A stretch of 38,961 nt of DNA from Gammaproteobacteria bacterium. GTDB lineage: Bacteria > Pseudomonadota > Gammaproteobacteria > SZUA-229. A program made the translations under genes and the position numbers. The stretch is from NCBI GenBank assembly GCA_029881035.1, contig JAOUNI010000023.1, forward strand, positions 1 to 38,961. The letters run 5' to 3'. Below, one piece after another: positions 1-7,871 of the stretch; within the stretch, counting starts at the first letter, position 1; every line of letters starts with the position of its first letter. The notes under the pieces were generated by a model. That model was not told the DNA's origin and ran no database searches. It saw only the letters and a list, made by a program, of their open reading frames with translations.

Positions 1-121
1 AAAAAAGTGGCACTCACTGCGTGTATGAGAAAGTTTATTACCATCTTAAATACGATGATAAAGAACAAAACAGAATGGGCTTTTTAGTTAATTTTAATAG
101 GTGTTGACATCACAGTCGCTT

Positions 122-128
122 GTTAGGC
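122..128 (-). repeat. GCCTAAC heptamer, integron core-site-like
   Basis: On the minus strand this reads GCCTAAC followed by AAGCGACTG, about 16 bases after the stop codon of the unknown gene at 145-600. It fits the RYYYAAC consensus of the 5' end of an integron attC site, and the continuation resembles many attC starts. A matching GTTRRRY end cannot be found between here and the window edge, so a complete attC is not shown. It is the inverted partner of the heptamer at 626-632. Confidence 0.35.
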
Positions 129-144
129 AGTTCTTGAAACACAC

Positions 145-600
145 TTAAAGAGGAGAGCCGTGCCATATAGGGCTGTAGTAGAATGTCCATCGCTCTCCTT
201 TAAATACCCTGTTAATTTTGCCTTCTGGATCATTTAGCGTGAAATGGAACTCCCAGTTTCCAGAAGAAAGACTTTCGTAGCGCTCACCATTTGGCTTAAT
301 AAGATAAACTCTATCCCTAACATAGGGATGTTTAGGAAAGTTGTTTTCAAGGTCAAAAGGATGTGGCTCAGTTTCGATTTTGAGCCTATTTCCATCTGGA
401 GAAATAGCATATGACTCTTCAGGATTAAGATTATAGTTATTCTTTTCCATACTGGAGCCTATTTGTAGGAGGCCATAACCGTCATCATATCCAAAATGAT
501 CATATTCTTCCCCACCTTTAAAATCTCCCTGTTGAAGTGGAATTCGTGCAAAAAGTAGTATTGCCACAAATAGGACTAAAATTTTCCATCGCGTTTTCAT
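145..600 (-). CDS. Unknown membrane-anchored or exported protein, possible gene cassette cargo
   Basis: A 151-residue protein that I do not recognise. Residues 7-19 form a short hydrophobic segment after a basic start (MKTRWK), suggesting a signal peptide or a single N-terminal anchor. The rest is polar and rich in aromatic residues (Tyr, Phe, Trp), with no cysteines and no catalytic motif that I can name. It starts at ATG; no strong Shine-Dalgarno sequence is visible upstream. The gene is alone on its strand and AT-richer than dnaE. Inverted heptamers lie 16 bp beyond its stop and 25 bp before its start, the arrangement expected of an integron gene cassette. That origin is an inference. The open frame with a plausible N-terminal signal supports a real gene, but no homology could be tested. 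Confidence 0.6.
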   Translation of the reverse strand: MKTRWKILVLFVAILLFARIPLQQGDFKGGEEYDHFGYDDGYGLLQIGSSMEKNNYNLNPEESYAISPDGNRLKIETEPHPFDLENNFPKHPYVRDRVYLIKPNGERYESLSSGNWEFHFTLNDPEGKINRVFKGERWTFYYSPIWHGSPL

Positions 601-625
601 AAAATGACTTATCCGTATGTTATGT

Positions 626-632
626 GCCTAAC
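626..632 (+). repeat. GCCTAAC heptamer with adjacent inverted copy
   Basis: GCCTAAC on the plus strand (GTTAGGC on the minus strand), 25 bp before the start of the gene at 145-600. With the 638-643 copy it forms a CCTAAC-TTGCT-GTTAGG hairpin. On the minus strand GTTAGGC matches the GTTRRRY 3' end of an integron attC site, where a cassette begins. The full attC fold was not demonstrated. Confidence 0.35.
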
Positions 633-642
633 TTGCTGTTAG

Positions 643-660
643 GACGCCTGGCCAGGCGTC
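643..660. repeat. 18-bp perfect palindrome GACGCCTGGCCAGGCGTC
   Basis: Two 9-base arms with no loop, directly after the CCTAAC/GTTAGG hairpin. The right half is part of the direct repeat CAGGCGTCATATT found at 653-665 and again at 687-699. A further GGACGCCTGATTT copy of the core lies at 964-976. It could be an operator-like dyad or the stem of a recombination site; no known regulator site was recognised. Confidence 0.7.
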
Positions 661-699
661 ATATTTGTCAGTAATATGTGCCCTTTCAGGCGTCATATT
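653..699. repeat. Direct repeat pair CAGGCGTCATATT
   Basis: Identical 13-base copies at 653-665 and 687-699, start to start 34 bp. The first copy overlaps the 18-bp palindrome. Function unknown. Confidence 0.65.
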
Positions 700-953
700 A
701 GGATATTTAAGGGCAAAAGACGCCTTGCATAAGGAGACGCTAATATCGCGATCAATCGATTTTGACACTATTGATTTATCGAATGGAATAATTACAGATT
801 TCCCCAATTCCGCACCCTCCCCAATAACCCTGTGCTGCTCTAAACGTGAATTAATTTTTTATGAGAATACCACAATTAAATCGCGCTATACCTATTTTTG
901 ACTTTGACTTACCCCCCCTCACATCTTGCCGAGCCATGTGACTTTGGTAGCGC

Positions 954-976
954 AAATCAGGCAGGACGCCTGATTT
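954..976. repeat. Hairpin AAATCAGGC-AGGAC-GCCTGATTT
   Basis: Nine-base perfect inverted arms with a 5-base loop. It lies between the outer inverted pair ACATCTTGCC (921-930) and GGCAAGATGT (1047-1056), so stems appear nested. No T-run follows, so a simple terminator is unlikely. Confidence 0.65.
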
Positions 977-1074
977 AGTTTCGCGAGCGGGATTGCGAGT
1001 CGAAACGGGCGCGTTGGCAAAGTTGCTTGGTTCGGGTACCCGTAGGGCAAGATGTTATGGGCGGCATTTTTCTG

Positions 1075-1132
1075 GTTACTCTTTTGTTGCTGTTGACAAA
1101 AGAGTGACTCGCCCGTGGGTGCGACTACCCAC
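1075..1132. repeat. Two adjacent hairpins of an interspersed-repeat type
   Basis: ACTCTTTTGT (1078-1087) pairs perfectly with ACAAAAGAGT (1096-1105) around an 8-base loop and can extend by three more pairs including one G-T. Immediately after, GTGGGT (1115-1120) pairs with ACCCAC (1127-1132). From memory, closely similar sequence recurs as non-coding repeats in various gammaproteobacterial genomes; this needs a genome self-comparison. Confidence 0.55.
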
Positions 1133-1190
1133 CAACCAATGTCATAAATTACTACGAAGATTTACTAATTACACAAAAGCCCAAACATGG

Positions 1191-1210
1191 ATTCCCGCCT
1201 GCGCGGGAAT
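1191..1210. repeat. dRS3-like dyad ATTCCC-N8-GGGAAT
   Basis: Eight-base arms ATTCCCGC and GCGGGAAT around a 4-base centre, within a TGGATTCCCGCCTGCGCGGG-type context. It fits the consensus of the neisserial dRS3 repeat and similar dyads scattered through many beta- and gammaproteobacteria. It lies 20 bp beyond the stop of the minus-strand gene ending at 1230, so its transcript could fold into a stable 3' hairpin for the dnaE cluster, though no clear U-tract follows. Confidence 0.7.
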
Positions 1211-1229
1211 GACGAATAGAGAGACACAC

Positions 1230-1583
1230 TCACCCCAACCCCACCTGCCAATCCTCAACAAACTCTTCAATCGATTCAATAAAATCCGGGTCGTGCTGTT
1301 TTTTGTTGATGGTGAGATGCACAACAACTTCATTATTACTTTCAGTTGTCACTGTCCATGCAACTGCATTAGGACAACCGGGCAAGGTGAAACGTAAACC
1401 ATCTTTGATTATTTCACGATGGACAATAAACACGCCCCATATGCAATTAATTTCGCCATGGTCGCCGTCATCGTGCATGACTTCGTAGATGGATTGACAG
1501 AACTTTGGCAGGTCGCTGATGGTTATCGACGACTGCAGTTCGGTGGTGGTAATTGGCTTGTTTACTGTGCAATAAAATTCCAT
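1230..1583 (-). CDS. Conserved-looking hypothetical protein downstream of dnaE
   Basis: A 117-residue acidic, soluble protein with no signal peptide or membrane segment. It has two cysteines in the middle (INCIWG and LPGCPN) and an acidic C-terminus. I do not recognise the family. It begins at ATG 12 bp after the dnaE stop, with GGTGTGA upstream, so it is almost certainly translated from the dnaE transcript. The close spacing and the lack of in-frame stops over the whole length support a real gene. Its position last in the rnhB-dnaE cluster says little about its job, because genes at such ends vary between lineages. The dRS3-like dyad lies just downstream. Confidence 0.7.
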   Translation of the reverse strand: MEFYCTVNKPITTTELQSSITISDLPKFCQSIYEVMHDDGDHGEINCIWGVFIVHREIIKDGLRFTLPGCPNAVAWTVTTESNNEVVVHLTINKKQHDPDFIESIEEFVEDWQVGLG

Positions 1584-1595
1584 TTTTCACACCGA

Positions 1596-4500
1596 TCAAT
1601 AAATGACGTTGATCTGCTCTTCGCTAAACAGGTGTCTTAGACGATTCAACAGGTCTTCACTCGGTCTTATCTTCCAGTCATCACCCAGTGCCAGCCGACT
1701 TAGTTCTGCGCCGCTGTTGTACTGAATATAAACCGGGCACTGGCCTTCGCGGTAGGCCTGCAGGACATCACCAAGTTGTCTGGTGACTTCAGCTTCTGAC
1801 CATGAACCGTTGGCTTTGGTCCTGTCGATATTAATTTCCAGACAGCGTGAGAATTTTTCGCGTGCCTGGGTCATGCTAAAAATGGCGCTGGCGACGATTC
1901 GGTACGAGCCGTTAAATTCATCGTAGGAGACCGGGCCTTCGACCACCAGCAGTTTGTCTTTTTCTAACAGGTGATTAAATTTTTCGTAGGTTTCTTCGTA
2001 GATGACGACATCGATACGCGCGGTGCGATCATCCAGAACGGCGGTGACGATTTTGCTGCCGCGCTGGGTTTTTCTTGTGCGCATGTTGAGCATCAAACCG
2101 GCCAGACGATACTCTTTGGTATTTTTTTTGCGATAACCACCGTTACCACCGCCACTGTCTTTGGGTGCGAGGTCGGCGGCTTTGGCCAGCGTGCAGTCGG
2201 TGAACTGACGAATTTCTTTTTCATAACGCTGGATGGGATGTCCGGTTAAGTACAGGCCCAGGGTTTCTTTTTCATACGACAGGCGCAGGTCATCGTCCCA
2301 GTCGGCCACGGTCACCATGTGCACGGCTTCATGCTCATCGGTGGCTTCTACTGAACCAAACATATCGCCCTGCCCGGCCTGTGCATTTTTCTGGCTTTGT
2401 TCGGCCAGTTGCAGCACATTATTCAAACTGGCGATCAGGCTGGATCGTCCTGCGCCAAATTCATCCATGGCACCGGCCTTGATCAGCGCTTCTAGTACAC
2501 GGCGATTAACTTTACGGGTATCGGATCGGCGACAGAAGTCGTAGAGATCGACAAACCGGCCGTTTTCATCACGCTCTTTGATGATGCCTTCGAGCGCGGC
2601 TTCACCGACGCCTTTGACCGCACCCAGTCCATAGAGCACGGTTTTTGAATCCGGCACGCTGAAGTGATACAGCGACTGGTTCACGTTCGGCGGTAATACT
2701 TCGAGCTGCTGTTCGTGACAGTCTTCGATCAGGAAAACCACTTTGTCGGTGTTGTCCATATCGGCCGATAGCACCGCGGCCATAAACTCGGCCGGGTAAT
2801 GCTGTTTCAACCACGCGGTTTGATACGACAATAAAGCGTAAGCGGCCGAATGCGATTTGTTAAAACCGTAACCGGCAAATTTTTCCATCAGGTCAAAAAT
2901 TTTGGTGGCGAGATTGGCATCGACATTACGCGCCACCGCACCTTCCATAAACAAACTACGCTGCTTCTCCATTTCTTCGGGTTTTTTCTTACCCATGGCA
3001 CGACGCAACATGTCGGCACCGCCCAACGTATAGTTGGCCAGCACCTGGGCGATTTGCATTACCTGTTCCTGGTACAGAATAACCCCGTAAGTCGGGAACA
3101 GCACCGGCTCCAGATCGGGGTGAAAATAATCCACTTCGGCGCGACCGTGTTTACGATTGATGAAGTCATCAACCATGCCCGACTGCAACGGCCCCGGACG
3201 GAACAGTGCCACCAGCGCGATGACATCTTCAAACACGTCCGGCTTCAACCGGGTGATCAGGTCTTTCATGCCGCGCGACTCAAGCTGGAACACGGCGGTG
3301 GTATTGGCCGCCTGCAACAGCTTGAAGGTGTCGGCATCATCCAGCGGCAGTTTGTCGATAACCAGATGTTCTTCGTTATTTTTATCCCGTGCTTTATTAA
3401 TGTGCTTCACGGCCCAGTCAATTATGGTGAGCGTGCGCAGACCGAGAAAGTCGAACTTGACCAGGCCGACGGCTTCGACGTCATCTTTGTCGAACTGGGT
3501 AACGATACTCTGGCCGCCTTCTTCACAGTACAGCGGCGTGAAGTCGGTGAGCACGGTCGGCGAGATCACCACGCCACCCGCATGCTTGCCGGCATTACGC
3601 GACAGGCCTTCGAGCGACAGCGCCATGTCGATCAGGTCGTGCACATCGTCTTCGTTTTCGTAAGCGGCTTTCAGGTCTTCCGATTCTTCCAGCGCCTTGG
3701 TCAGGGTCATGCCGATTTCAAAAGGAATGAGCTTGGCAATGCGATCGACAAAACCATAAGGCTGGCCGAGGACGCGGCCAACGTCACGAATCACCGCTTT
3801 CGCCGCCATCGAGCCGTAAGTAATAATCTGCGAAACGCTGCGCCGGCCGTATTTCTGTGCCACATAATCGATGACGCGGTCACGGCCTTCCATGCAGAAG
3901 TCGATATCAAAGTCGGGCAACGAGACACGTTCGGGATTGAGGAAGCGTTCGAACAGCAGATCGAATTCGAGTGGATCGAGATCGGTAATTTTCAGCGCAT
4001 AGGCGACCAGCGAACCGGCGCCGGAACCACGACCCGGACCGACCGGAATGCCGTTATCTTTCGACCACTGAATGAAGTCGGCCACGATCAGGAAGTAACC
4101 CGGGAAGCCCATATCAAGGATCACTTTAATTTCGACTCTGAGGCGCTCTTCGTACTCGGCCTTGCGGCTGAGGTAATCTGCTGCCGCTGGGTCGAGGATC
4201 GACTCCAGTCGCAAGGCCAGCCCCTGTTCCGAGAGGCGGGTGAAATAACTTTCGATGGTATCGCCTGCCGGCACCGGGAATTCGGGCAGCACGCTTTTAC
4301 CCAGCACAGTGACCAGGTTGCAGCGCCTGGCGATCTCAACGGTGTTTTCCAGCGCTTCGGGAATATCTTCAAACAGCGCCTGCATTTCTGCATTGGTGCG
4401 CAGATATTGCTGGTTACTGTAATTTTTCGAGCGGCGCGGGTCATCGAGTGTACGGCCACCGTTGATGCAAACGCGGACTTCGTGGGCATCAAAATCTTCG

Positions 4501-5165
4501 GCCTTCAGGAAGCGCACGTCATTGGTCGCGACCACCGGTGTCTGTGTCTGCAGGGCCAGCTCGACGGCCTCGACAATATAGGCTTCCTCATTTTCGCGGC
4601 CGGTGCGCACCAGTTCCAGATAAAAGCTGTCCGGGAACACCGACTTCCAGTGCGTCAGCCGTTCTAGCGCCAGATCTTTCTGCCCTGATAACAGGGCACG
4701 GCCGACTTCGCCTTCACGACCGCCGGAGAGCGCGATCAGACCCTCGGAGAATTCTTCGACCCAGGCCGATTGCACCATGGGCACGCCGCCGTGCTGGCCT
4801 TCGAGGTAACTTCTGGAAATGAGCTGGCTGAGGTTGAGGTAACCCTCACGATTTTTGCACAGCAGTACCATGCGGTAGGGCAAGCCCTGCTCGTCTTCCT
4901 GACGTACCCACAGGTCAACCCCGATGATCGGCTTGATGCCCGCCGCCAGTGCCGCGCGGGTAAATTTCACCATGGCAAACAGGTTGCTCTGGTCGGTGAG
5001 CGCAGCCGCCGGCATGTGATCCGCGGCGAGCGCCGACATCAGCGGCTTGACCCGCACCATGCTATCAACCAGAGAGTACTCGGTATGCACTCTCAGATGG
5101 ATAAAGCCTGGCGCCCCACCGGTAACTGATTGATCTTGCGATGATTCTGTCAATGCCTGTCTCAC
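1596..5165 (-). CDS. dnaE: DNA polymerase III alpha subunit
   Basis: Catalytic subunit of the replicative DNA polymerase. The 1189-residue length is close to the usual 1160. The N-terminal PHP domain starts with HLRVHTEYSLVDSM. The palm shows PDFDIDF around residue 415, whose two aspartates bind metal, and the third catalytic aspartate lies in VKFDFLGLRTL near residue 572. The fingers segment FNKSHSAAYALLSYQTAWLK and a C-terminal OB-fold also match. Translation appears to start at GTG 5165, giving about 17 residues before the conserved FIHLRVH segment; an in-frame TTG at 5153 is possible and no strong Shine-Dalgarno sequence decides. A glycine-rich linker (SGGGNGGYRKK) precedes the OB-fold. 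No intein or frameshift is seen. It follows rnhB on the same strand, the classic gammaproteobacterial order. Confidence 0.98.
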   Translation of the reverse strand: MRQALTESSQDQSVTGGAPGFIHLRVHTEYSLVDSMVRVKPLMSALAADHMPAAALTDQSNLFAMVKFTRAALAAGIKPIIGVDLWVRQEDEQGLPYRMVLLCKNREGYLNLSQLISRSYLEGQHGGVPMVQSAWVEEFSEGLIALSGGREGEVGRALLSGQKDLALERLTHWKSVFPDSFYLELVRTGRENEEAYIVEAVELALQTQTPVVATNDVRFLKAEDFDAHEVRVCINGGRTLDDPRRSKNYSNQQYLRTNAEMQALFEDIPEALENTVEIARRCNLVTVLGKSVLPEFPVPAGDTIESYFTRLSEQGLALRLESILDPAAADYLSRKAEYEERLRVEIKVILDMGFPGYFLIVADFIQWSKDNGIPVGPGRGSGAGSLVAYALKITDLDPLEFDLLFERFLNPERVSLPDFDIDFCMEGRDRVIDYVAQKYGRRSVSQIITYGSMAAKAVIRDVGRVLGQPYGFVDRIAKLIPFEIGMTLTKALEESEDLKAAYENEDDVHDLIDMALSLEGLSRNAGKHAGGVVISPTVLTDFTPLYCEEGGQSIVTQFDKDDVEAVGLVKFDFLGLRTLTIIDWAVKHINKARDKNNEEHLVIDKLPLDDADTFKLLQAANTTAVFQLESRGMKDLITRLKPDVFEDVIALVALFRPGPLQSGMVDDFINRKHGRAEVDYFHPDLEPVLFPTYGVILYQEQVMQIAQVLANYTLGGADMLRRAMGKKKPEEMEKQRSLFMEGAVARNVDANLATKIFDLMEKFAGYGFNKSHSAAYALLSYQTAWLKQHYPAEFMAAVLSADMDNTDKVVFLIEDCHEQQLEVLPPNVNQSLYHFSVPDSKTVLYGLGAVKGVGEAALEGIIKERDENGRFVDLYDFCRRSDTRKVNRRVLEALIKAGAMDEFGAGRSSLIASLNNVLQLAEQSQKNAQAGQGDMFGSVEATDEHEAVHMVTVADWDDDLRLSYEKETLGLYLTGHPIQRYEKEIRQFTDCTLAKAADLAPKDSGGGNGGYRKKNTKEYRLAGLMLNMRTRKTQRGSKIVTAVLDDRTARIDVVIYEETYEKFNHLLEKDKLLVVEGPVSYDEFNGSYRIVASAIFSMTQAREKFSRCLEINIDRTKANGSWSEAEVTRQLGDVLQAYREGQCPVYIQYNSGAELSRLALGDDWKIRPSEDLLNRLRHLFSEEQINVIY

Positions 5166-5261
5166 GAAAATAACGATTTCTGAGGCCGAAAACCGACCCC
5201 GGAATAAGCCTTAAAGTGTACCTGATTCAGCTCGGTAAATTGAGGGAAATTACAAAAAAAG

Positions 5262-5858
5262 CTATTCACCACCCTCCAGGCACCGCTTCACCGGTCCATA
5301 ACTACGGCGGTGTTCGGGGCACGGGCCGTGTTCCGCCAGGGTGGCCATGTGGGCCTTGGTGGGATAACCCTTGTGCTGGTCGAAACCGTAGTACGGGTAC
5401 TGCTGGTGCAGCACTTCCATCTGCGCGTCACGCTCAACCTTGGCCAGAATTGAGGCGGCGCTGATCTCGGCGACGCGGGCATCGCCCTTGATGATGGCGG
5501 TGGCCGCGCAGCTAATATCAGGGCAGCGGTTGCCGTCGATAAAGACGTGATCGGGACTGATCTGCAATTGCTCCACCGACTGCTTCATCGCCAGCATGGT
5601 CGCCTGCAGAATGTTGATGCGATCAATCTCTTCCGGACTGACACTGACCACCGCCCAGGCTTTGGCGTGCTGCTTGATCTCTGCAGCCAGTGCTTCACGA
5701 CGGCTGGCGGTGAGCTTCTTGGAATCAGCCAGCCCTTTGATCGGGTGATCTGCATCCAGAATAACCGCCGCCGCGACCACGTTACCCACCAGCGGGCCGC
5801 GCCCTGCCTCATCGACACCGGCCAGCAGGCCATGGACCGCCGGAACTTCATCCTGCAT
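5262..5858 (-). CDS. rnhB: Ribonuclease HII
   Basis: Cleaves RNA in RNA-DNA hybrids, including single ribonucleotides built into DNA and leftover primers. The start of the domain reads [20 protein letters not shown], with the DE pair that binds metal. Further conserved elements are DSKKLT, VFIDGN and [16 protein letters not shown] chose ATG 5858 (198 residues) because GGAAGA lies upstream and the motif then begins at the normal distance; an earlier ATG at 5891 would add 11 residues. The gene precedes dnaE by 96 bp. In Escherichia coli lpxB, rnhB and dnaE all run one way, but here lpxB is divergent, so rnhB needs its own promoter in the short gap. Confidence 0.96.
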   Translation of the reverse strand: MQDEVPAVHGLLAGVDEAGRGPLVGNVVAAAVILDADHPIKGLADSKKLTASRREALAAEIKQHAKAWAVVSVSPEEIDRINILQATMLAMKQSVEQLQISPDHVFIDGNRCPDISCAATAIIKGDARVAEISAASILAKVERDAQMEVLHQQYPYYGFDQHKGYPTKAHMATLAEHGPCPEHRRSYGPVKRCLEGGE

Positions 5859-5927
5859 TGTTATGGTTCTTCCGGTAGAATTCCCAGCCATTCAATAATC
5901 CCATTATCGTAAAAAGATATCAAAAAT

Positions 5928-7070
5928 ATGAGCCAGTCCAAAACAGTTTTTATTGTTGCCGGTGAAGCCTCGGGCGATTTGCACGCGGCCAACCTGTGCC
6001 GGGAACTGCTGGGCATGGATGATAGCATCCGGCTGCAGGGTATGGGTGGCAGAAAGATGCGCGAAGCCGGGGTTGATGTTCTGTTCGACGCCTCGAAGCT
6101 GGCCGTGGTCGGCATCGTCGAGGTGCTGTTCAAATACCGCATGATCAAGGGCGTGCTCAATCAGATTGAAGCACACATCAAACAGTCACCGCCTGATTTG
6201 CTGATCCTGGTGGATTATCAGGAGTTCAACCAGAAGCTGGCGGCTTACGCCAAATCACTCGGCATCAAGGTGCTGTTTTACATCGGCCCGCAGGTCTGGG
6301 CATGGCGCCCAAAACGCGTGTATAAAATGGCGCGCATTGTGGACCAGATGGCGGTGATCTTTCCGTTTGAAGTCGAGCTGTATAAAGAAGCCAATGTGCC
6401 GGTTGAGTTTACCGGCCACCCGCTGGTCGATGAAATCATCGCCGACAAAACCATGCAACAGGCACGCGCTGCTTTATCACTGGAGGAGAAGACCACCGTG
6501 GGCCTGTTCCCCGGTAGCCGCATGGGCGAGATCGAACGTTTGCTACCGATCATGCTGGCGTCGGCCAGGCTGCTCAGACAAAAATATCCCGAGTTGCAGT
6601 TTGTGCTGCCGCTGGCCAGCACCATTCAGCGCATTGATTTAGCCAGTTATGGAAAAGAATTGTCCGCGCTGAAAGTTCATCTGGTCGAAAACAATACACA
6701 CGACGTGATTCAGGCCTGCGACAGCATTATCGTCGCCTCAGGCACGGCCACGCTGGAAATCGGTTTGATGGGCACACCGATGGTGATTACCCACAAGCTG
6801 GCCGCGCTGTCTTATTTCATTCTCAGCCGGCTGGTAAAAATCAAACACATCGGCCTGGTAAATATTGTGCCGGGCAAGGAAATTGTCAAAGAATTTATCC
6901 AGCACGAGGCACAGCCGGAAAAACTGGCAGCCGAAACACTGCACATTCTTGAAGATGAAAACTACAATCAGAACATGCGCAGCGAACTAGCCAAACTGCG
7001 CGACTTGCTGGGCGCCGGTGGCGGTTCAAAAAATGTCGCGCGACTGGCCTGCTCCATGATCGAAAAATAA
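5928..7070 (+). CDS. lpxB: Lipid-A-disaccharide synthase
   Basis: Joins UDP-2,3-diacylglucosamine and lipid X into the tetraacyl disaccharide of lipid A, at the cytoplasmic face of the inner membrane. The 380-residue length is normal. The N-terminus VFIVAGEASGDLHAANL is the family signature, followed by YIGPQVWAWRPKR and GHPLVDE in the middle and GLFPGSRMGEIERLLP at the start of the second Rossmann-like half. The ATG is fixed by the close spacing to the first motif. The gene faces away from rnhB instead of lying upstream of it, and lpxA, lpxD and fabZ are not in the window. The next gene (mlaA) starts 30 bp after its stop, so they may be co-transcribed. Confidence 0.97.
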   Translation: MSQSKTVFIVAGEASGDLHAANLCRELLGMDDSIRLQGMGGRKMREAGVDVLFDASKLAVVGIVEVLFKYRMIKGVLNQIEAHIKQSPPDLLILVDYQEFNQKLAAYAKSLGIKVLFYIGPQVWAWRPKRVYKMARIVDQMAVIFPFEVELYKEANVPVEFTGHPLVDEIIADKTMQQARAALSLEEKTTVGLFPGSRMGEIERLLPIMLASARLLRQKYPELQFVLPLASTIQRIDLASYGKELSALKVHLVENNTHDVIQACDSIIVASGTATLEIGLMGTPMVITHKLAALSYFILSRLVKIKHIGLVNIVPGKEIVKEFIQHEAQPEKLAAETLHILEDENYNQNMRSELAKLRDLLGAGGGSKNVARLACSMIEK

Positions 7071-7100
7071 AAATAATTACATCCGAATAGAGACGACAAC

Positions 7101-7853
7101 TTGAACACAGCGATTAAAAAATTCCTTATTATTTTATTGCTCGGCATTAACGCCGGCTGCACCACACTCGAAGGCCCGGCAAACCCCGACGATCCTTTCG
7201 AAAGTTTTAACCGCTCGATGTACAGCTTCAACGAAAAGCTGGACAAGTACGCGATGAAGCCAATCGCTGAAGGCTATCAGGCAATCACGCCGGACCCGGT
7301 CGACCGGGGCATCACTAACTTCTTCAGTAACCTCGATGATGTGCTGGTTTTAATTAATGATTTGCTGCAATTAAAAATTGACGATGCGATTGCTACCTCT
7401 GCACGTATTGTTTTCAATACCACCTTCGGCCTGCTTGGCATCATGGATGTCGCTACCGATTTCGGCATCCCCAAACACAATGAAGATTTTGGCCAGACGC
7501 TTGGCTACTGGGGCGTAGGCAGCGGCCCTTATCTGGTGTTGCCCTTTTTCGGCCCGAGCAACATCCGTGACACCGTCGGCTTTGCCACTGACGTCACCGA
7601 ACTGGACTTTGTTTATGACGACATGAGCACCGACCATGCTTACAGCCTGTTGTCATTGAAATACATCGACAAGCGTGCCGACCTGTTAAAAGCCAAGGAC
7701 ATTGTTGATGAAACCGCGCTTGATCCTTATGCCTTTATCCGTGATGGCTGGATACAGCGCAGAAAGAACCAGGTCTTCGATGGCAATGCGCCTGAAGAAA
7801 ACCCGGACGATCTGTTTGAAGACGACCTGTTCACTGATGATATTGTTCGTTAG
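7101..7853 (+). CDS. mlaA: MlaA (VacJ) family outer-membrane lipoprotein
   Basis: MlaA removes misplaced phospholipids from the outer leaflet of the outer membrane and hands them to the Mla system, keeping lipid asymmetry. The 250-residue protein starts with TTG and has a signal peptide ending in INAGC, with Cys20 as the lipidation site; Asn at the -3 position is slightly unusual. The body shows the family pattern: DPFESFNRSMYSFN near residue 31, then FFSNLDDVLVLINDLLQ, FNTTFGLLGIMDVATD, EDFGQTLGYWGVGSGPYLVLP and GPSNIRDTVG. It follows lpxB, and other mla genes are not nearby. The acidic C-terminal tail (residues about 232-250) probably has no fixed structure. Confidence 0.95.
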   Translation: MNTAIKKFLIILLLGINAGCTTLEGPANPDDPFESFNRSMYSFNEKLDKYAMKPIAEGYQAITPDPVDRGITNFFSNLDDVLVLINDLLQLKIDDAIATSARIVFNTTFGLLGIMDVATDFGIPKHNEDFGQTLGYWGVGSGPYLVLPFFGPSNIRDTVGFATDVTELDFVYDDMSTDHAYSLLSLKYIDKRADLLKAKDIVDETALDPYAFIRDGWIQRRKNQVFDGNAPEENPDDLFEDDLFTDDIVR

Positions 7854-7871
7854 TGATTCAACTCTGGCAAG

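Larger units (their letters stand above)
601..1229. other. Repeat-rich intergenic region without a convincing gene
   Basis: About 630 bp between the unknown gene at 145-600 and the gene ending at 1230. Small open frames exist (665-901 and 993-1397, plus strand) but they show no Shine-Dalgarno sequence or family resemblance, and the second translates through known-type repeat sequence. The region holds an 18-bp perfect palindrome (643-660), a 13-bp direct repeat (653-665 and 687-699), a 10-bp inverted pair (921-930 with 1047-1056), and several hairpins listed separately. It looks like degraded or non-autonomous repeat material beside a housekeeping cluster. Confidence 0.6.

Noticed and set aside
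665-901. Plus-strand frame of 78 residues
   Set aside because: Starts within the repeat cluster, has no Shine-Dalgarno sequence, and no recognisable family or signal features.
993-1397. Plus-strand frame of 134 residues
   Set aside because: Runs through the hairpin repeats and the dRS3-like dyad (its WIPACAGMT segment is the usual translation of that repeat) and then antisense to the gene at 1230-1583.
2850-4667. Plus-strand frame of 605 residues opposite dnaE
   Set aside because: Antisense to the conserved dnaE frame; the sequence is His, Phe and Gln rich in the way expected of a shadow frame and matches no family.
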